Assembly (NCBI GenBank): GCA_018333395.1
Contig: JAGXSQ010000102.1
Location: forward strand, 1 to 9,147
Direction: 5' to 3'
DNA length: 9,147 nucleotides
Source of the DNA: Dethiobacter sp.
GTDB lineage: Bacteria; Bacillota_D; Dethiobacteria; Dethiobacterales; Dethiobacteraceae
Both the position numbers and the translations under genes were made by a program. Shown here one piece after another: positions 6,054 through 9,147 of this stretch. The notes beneath the pieces are model-generated. The model did no database searches. It had not been told where the DNA came from and was given only the letters and a program-made list of their open reading frames with translations. The stretch's first letter is position 1. The number at the start of each line of letters is the position of its first letter.

Positions 6054-6818
6054 GTGAAAATCGGCTATACGATGCGTGAACTGATGGCCGTAGCAGGCGC
6101 GAGAGAGCTTAAAAACCATCAAAATGTGGTCGTGGGGCTGGGCTTGCCCCAAGTAGCCACCGTGCTGGCCCGGCTAACCCATGCTCCCGATATTAATATT
6201 ATTCTGGAAATAGGCGTGATTAATCCTGCACCTATAGAGCCGTCGGTAGGCATCGCCGATCCCCGCATCTGGTATAAGGCGAGCTACTTTACAACATTCA
6301 TTGGGGCGATGGGGAGCTTTTTACATAAAGGGTTAGTAGACGTCGGTTTCATCGGCGGGTTGGAGGTGGATATGTACGGTAATCTAAATTCGACCCTGAT
6401 TGATATTCCAGGAAGCGGTGTACGTCATTTTACCGGCAGCGGTGGGGGGAACGATCTTGCCTCCCTGGCCAGGAAAACACTGGTGATTATGCCTCATGAA
6501 AAGCGTAAGTTCCCCCAAAAAGTTAGTTACATCACTTCGCCAGGATTCCTTCAGGGAGGAGATTCCCGTAGAGATGCCGGGTTGAAAGGTGGAGGGCCGG
6601 ATAAGATTATTACCGATAAAGCTGTGCTGGGATTTGATGAACAGAGTAAAAGAATGAAGCTTTTTTCTGTTCACCCAGGCGTGGATGTTGAAGAAGTGGT
6701 CGCGAGCACCGGCTTTGAGCTGCTGATGGATCGATTTGAGGTGACAACTGCGCCTGCCGATGTTGAATTAAAGCTCTTACGGGAAGTCGTCGATCCAAAC
6801 CGCTTATATATTAAGTAA
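6054..6818 (+). CDS. Class I CoA-transferase, beta subunit (glutaconate CoA-transferase type)
   Basis: This 254-residue subunit pairs with the preceding gene. GLGLPQVATVLARLTHAPD (28-46) followed by ILEIGVI (50-56) is the GctB-type signature; E52 aligns, by position and context, with the catalytic glutamate (Glu54 in Acidaminococcus GctB) that forms the enzyme-CoA thioester. Its presence argues for a true transferase and against the IpdAB ring-cleaving hydrolases, which lack that glutamate. A glycine-rich GSGGGNDLASLA region lies near residues 125-140. The start is GTG 6054, with AGAGGAGG (6038-6045) eight bases upstream. A 233-base gap follows, with no obvious terminator. Confidence 0.9.
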   Translation: MKIGYTMRELMAVAGARELKNHQNVVVGLGLPQVATVLARLTHAPDINIILEIGVINPAPIEPSVGIADPRIWYKASYFTTFIGAMGSFLHKGLVDVGFIGGLEVDMYGNLNSTLIDIPGSGVRHFTGSGGGNDLASLARKTLVIMPHEKRKFPQKVSYITSPGFLQGGDSRRDAGLKGGGPDKIITDKAVLGFDEQSKRMKLFSVHPGVDVEEVVASTGFELLMDRFEVTTAPADVELKLLREVVDPNRLYIK

Positions 6819-6848
6819 AGTGATTTAGCGAAAGAGATATTCTGGGTT

Positions 6849-6864
6849 ATGTTTGCGGAAACAT
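6849..6864. promoter_or_regulatory. Perfect operator-like palindrome in the gap before the transporter genes
   Basis: ATGTTT and AAACAT flank GCGG to give a perfect six-base-arm inverted repeat. It matches the 3919-3934 site at 14 of 16 positions (ATGTTTGCG, one variable base, AAA, variable base, AT). It lies 30 bases after the CoA-transferase beta stop and 188 bases before the binding-protein start. A LacI-type regulator is the closest structural analogy. The rest of this gap (6819-7051) shows no gene: the longest open stretch (about 38 codons from 6824) has no usable start or ribosome binding site. Confidence 0.5.
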
Positions 6865-7051
6865 TGCCATTCTTGAACCCTATCAGATTGTGAGTCCAAG
6901 TGTATGCGGGAGCACTAAACTACATGAAGAAAGAGTGGTGGTTATATGAAGTTCACTGTTTAAGCAAAGATTGTCGCAAATTGAGAGCCGGTAAAAAAAC
7001 AAGATTTAAGGTGGTCAATCTATTAATGCAAGATTAAGAGGAGGCGTTATC

Positions 7052-8083
7052 GTGTTAAAGGGCAAGTTTCGAATTATCATGTTAGTAGCGTTTGTCCTCG
7101 TTACGGGTTTGCTTCTGACAGGATGTCCCGCTGAAGAAGAAACGGCTGTAGAACAAGAGCCTACGTTTCCCACGGGCAATATTATTTGGGCTATATCACG
7201 TGACCCTGGGGACGGGCAGGATATAACAGCCCGCCTTCTTGCGCCTTATCTGGCACAAGAGCTGGGAGTGAACGTGGCGGTAGATAATAAGCCGGGGGCC
7301 GGTGGCAGAGTTGGCTTCAGTGAGCTGTTCCGCCAGAATCCGGATGGCTACTACCTCGGCCAGGATGTTTTGGGGCAAATGGCCAATTTTCATGTTCTTG
7401 GAGAATTGGATCATCCCCTGGAGGAGATTGAGTGGTTCTCAATTATTTTCAAATCTCCTGCTGCTTTATGGGTCGGCGCCGATTCGGAAATTAAAACCAT
7501 TCAGGACTTAATAGATTTGGATCGGCCTGTTTTGATTGGCGAAACCAGTTTAGGCGGAACCCACGTGCCCTGGACCATTGGTCTTTTTAATGCCTTGGGC
7601 ATAGAATTTGATTATGTCACCGGTTTTGGCGGCAGGCCGGAAATCGCTACCGCTGCTATGCGGCTTGAGATCGATGCAGTCTCCAGCTCTGTAAGCGGGT
7701 ATGCTGCTCAAGCTGAAGCCGGCGATTTAAGGGCACTTTTGATAATGGGAGAAGAGCGCCATCCGTTGCTGCCGGATACTCCCACTCTGGGGGAAGTTGC
7801 CGCAGAGCTCGGCAATCCGGATATCGAGAAGTTTTTACCAATGGGGATGGCCATTTATATGGTTGGCGCCCCTCCCGGCACTCCGCGCGAAGTAACTAAA
7901 GTTTTTGAGGACGCATTCCAAAGGATAATTGAAGAAAATGAGGAGTTCAAGGCCAAGGCTGCGGAAGCAAAAGTAGACACAGTTTTTATGGGCTATGACG
8001 AAACAAGGGCTATGCTGGCTGAGGTTATAGCGATACTCGAAGATATGGATATCAAGAGTATTATTGAAGGCCTAGAACAATAG
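7052..8083 (+). CDS. TTT-family periplasmic/extracytoplasmic binding lipoprotein (TctC/Bug type)
   Basis: This 343-residue solute-binding protein belongs to a tripartite tricarboxylate transporter. It has an N-terminal lipoprotein signal: KGKFR positives, a hydrophobic stretch (8-22) and the lipobox LTGC with C25 as the lipidation site, followed by an acidic linker. The Bug-family signature NKPGAGGRVGFSEL begins at residue 79, with NPDGYYLG after it, and FGGRPEIATAAMRLEIDAV is the usual second-half motif. Family members bind carboxylates such as citrate, tricarballylate, aromatic acids or nicotinate. GTG 7052 follows AGAGGAGG (7037-7044) with seven bases between. The permease follows after 98 bases. 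A lipid anchor fits a Gram-positive or single-membrane arrangement. Its ligand is probably the substrate of the cluster, and determining it would be the quickest way to name the pathway. Confidence 0.93.
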   Translation: MLKGKFRIIMLVAFVLVTGLLLTGCPAEEETAVEQEPTFPTGNIIWAISRDPGDGQDITARLLAPYLAQELGVNVAVDNKPGAGGRVGFSELFRQNPDGYYLGQDVLGQMANFHVLGELDHPLEEIEWFSIIFKSPAALWVGADSEIKTIQDLIDLDRPVLIGETSLGGTHVPWTIGLFNALGIEFDYVTGFGGRPEIATAAMRLEIDAVSSSVSGYAAQAEAGDLRALLIMGEERHPLLPDTPTLGEVAAELGNPDIEKFLPMGMAIYMVGAPPGTPREVTKVFEDAFQRIIEENEEFKAKAAEAKVDTVFMGYDETRAMLAEVIAILEDMDIKSIIEGLEQ

Positions 8084-8086
8084 GCC
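8069..8086. repeat. Short hairpin across the binding-protein stop codon
   Basis: GGCCTA (8069-8074) and TAGGCC (8081-8086) are perfectly complementary around six bases, and the right arm contains the TAG stop. GGTTTT follows, so it could be a weak terminator or a 3' end stabiliser acting with the stronger hairpin just downstream. Confidence 0.45.
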
Positions 8087-8101
8087 GGTTTTAGATTTCC
8101 G

Positions 8102-8134
8102 GATAGGGCCTTTCTAGCCAAGGAAGGCCCTATC
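8102..8134 (+). terminator. Strong hairpin between binding-protein and permease genes
   Basis: GATAGGGCCTT (8102-8112) and AAGGCCCTATC (8124-8134) form a perfect 11-base-pair stem with an 11-base loop. No T-run follows on the + strand, so full termination is doubtful. Such hairpins after binding-protein genes typically stabilise the upstream message or cause partial termination, giving more binding protein than permease. The permease ribosome binding site begins 32 bases further on. Confidence 0.6.
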
Positions 8135-8181
8135 ATGTTAATCTTACAGGTTATTAAACGATACAAAGGTGGGGTTAAAAT

Positions 8182-9147
8182 ATGATTGCAGCTTTGTTGG
8201 AAGCGCTGTCTGTTTTTGCCGATCCGTTGGCGATCGGGATGGCGATTATGGGCGCACTTTTGGGGATTATATTTGGGGCTCTTCCGGGCTGGAGTCCGGT
8301 TAACGGCTTGGCCTTGGTCATGCCATTTACTTTCGGCATGGATCCCATGATTTCCATGATTCTTTTCACAGGGATAATCGGCGGCTCCCACTTCGGAGGC
8401 TCTATACCAGCTATATTAATCAACACACCGGGAACCGCTCCAAACGCCTGTACTACATTTGATGGATTTCCCCTAGCCCAGAAGGGGGAGGCGGTGCGAG
8501 CCCTTTCCATTTCGGCTTCCTGCGCCTTTGTAGGGAGCATGTTTGGACTGGCTGTACTTATTATTGGCATCCCCATAATCAGGCCGTTTATATTGTCATT
8601 TATGATTCCCGACTACTTTTGGCTGACCGTATTCGGATTAGTGACGATCTCTTTTGCCAGCAGGGGTAACCAGCTTAAAGGATTGGCCGGTGGATGTATT
8701 GGGGTTCTGCTTAGTCTGATCGGCTATTCGGCTGTTTTCGCTGTTGAGCGTTATACGTTTGGCAGTTATTACCTGTGGGATGGCGTGCAGTTGGTTCCTC
8801 TGGTTATCGGCCTGTTTGCCATCAGCGAAATAATTGTCTACGGTGCTAAAGGGGGCAGCATTTCACAGGCCGCCAGTTCCGCCAAACTAGATAAAAGTAT
8901 CGTGCGCAAACAAGTCAAACAAGGTATAAAAGATGTGTTTTCCCGCCCGCTGGTTATCCTTCGGTCAAGCGCGATCGGATCAGTTATCGGCGCTATTCCT
9001 GGGGTAGGAGGTTCCGTGGCGAATTTTTTATCCTATACCGTAGCCATGCACAACTCTTCCCGGCCAGAGGAATATGGCAAGGGCAGTATTGAAGGGCTTG
9101 TCGCTAGCGAGACGGCAAATGATGCCAAGGATGGACCGGCTGTTATG
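8182..9147 (+). CDS. TTT-family large permease subunit (TctA), partial at window end
   Basis: The first 322 residues of an integral membrane protein, usually about 500 long, that forms the transport channel of tripartite tricarboxylate transporters. The frame is open to the last base. The N-terminal half has GALPG (32-36) followed by a hydrophobic segment, GGSHFGGSIPAILINTPGTAPNACTTFDGFPLA-type signature with NTPG at 81-84, and several membrane segments. The internal repeat begins with GAIPGVGG from residue 270, then a SETANDAKDG run near the end in place of the common ETANNA. ATG 8182 follows AAAGGTGGGG (8165-8174) with seven bases between. In many TTT operons a small TctB gene lies between the binding protein and TctA; here there is none, so TctB must be downstream or elsewhere. 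Confidence 0.93.
   Translation, partial: MIAALLEALSVFADPLAIGMAIMGALLGIIFGALPGWSPVNGLALVMPFTFGMDPMISMILFTGIIGGSHFGGSIPAILINTPGTAPNACTTFDGFPLAQKGEAVRALSISASCAFVGSMFGLAVLIIGIPIIRPFILSFMIPDYFWLTVFGLVTISFASRGNQLKGLAGGCIGVLLSLIGYSAVFAVERYTFGSYYLWDGVQLVPLVIGLFAISEIIVYGAKGGSISQAASSAKLDKSIVRKQVKQGIKDVFSRPLVILRSSAIGSVIGAIPGVGGSVANFLSYTVAMHNSSRPEEYGKGSIEGLVASETANDAKDGPAVM

Noticed and set aside
6843..6857. Possible second sigma-54 element before the transporter genes
   Set aside because: The GG and GC dinucleotides are 11 rather than 12 bases apart and the flanking consensus is poor.
6824..6934. Open stretch of about 38 codons in the gap after the CoA-transferase, possible gene remnant
   Set aside because: A stretch this long is expected by chance fairly often. 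It has no ATG, GTG start with ribosome binding site or recognisable homology.
8175..8576. 133-residue open frame on the - strand
   Set aside because: It is antisense to the start of the TctA permease, whose motifs are clear. It is a shadow frame.

Overview
This looks like part of a catabolic gene cluster from an anaerobic, probably Firmicute (Peptococcaceae or Desulfotomaculum-like) bacterium. The clues are moderate GC in genes with AT-rich gaps, strong GGAGG-type ribosome binding sites, frequent GTG and TTG starts (6 of 11 genes), an aldehyde:ferredoxin oxidoreductase (AOR) family tungsten/molybdenum enzyme with a small ferredoxin, and a sigma-54 type promoter. The taxonomic call is inference. 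All genes lie on the + strand. I see no tRNA, rRNA, CRISPR array or insertion sequence.

Layout. Bases 1-334 are non-coding: a rho-independent terminator (50-76) closes something upstream, then come a near-perfect 13-base-arm inverted repeat (215-243) and a very good sigma-54 -24/-12 promoter (271-286) just before the first gene. Next are a creatininase-family hydrolase resembling the inositol-pathway IolN group (335-1300), a YdhV-type AOR-family oxidoreductase (1345-3048), a MoaD/ThiS-like sulfur carrier ending in GG (3055-3276), a single-domain cupin (3294-3671) and a 2[4Fe-4S] ferredoxin (3704-3886). A 96-base gap with an operator-like palindrome precedes a nitroreductase-family flavoprotein (3983-4657), a small unrecognised cysteine-containing protein (4678-5130) and the two subunits of a glutaconate-type class I CoA-transferase (5132-6037 and 6054-6818). 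A 233-base gap carries a second copy of the palindrome. It is followed by a tripartite tricarboxylate transporter (TTT) binding lipoprotein (7052-8083), a strong hairpin (8102-8134), and the first 322 codons of the large TctA-type permease (8182 to the window end). No TctB gene is visible.

How it may work together (inference). The binding protein and permease would import an organic acid, and the CoA-transferase would activate it as a CoA thioester. The tungsten/molybdenum enzyme with its ferredoxin, and the flavoprotein, would carry out low-potential redox steps. The creatininase-family hydrolase would open a ring or cut an amide or C-C bond. The MoaD-like protein may serve pterin cofactor assembly for the AOR-family enzyme. 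The substrate cannot be named from sequence. The combination is not a textbook pathway and is the main item of interest.
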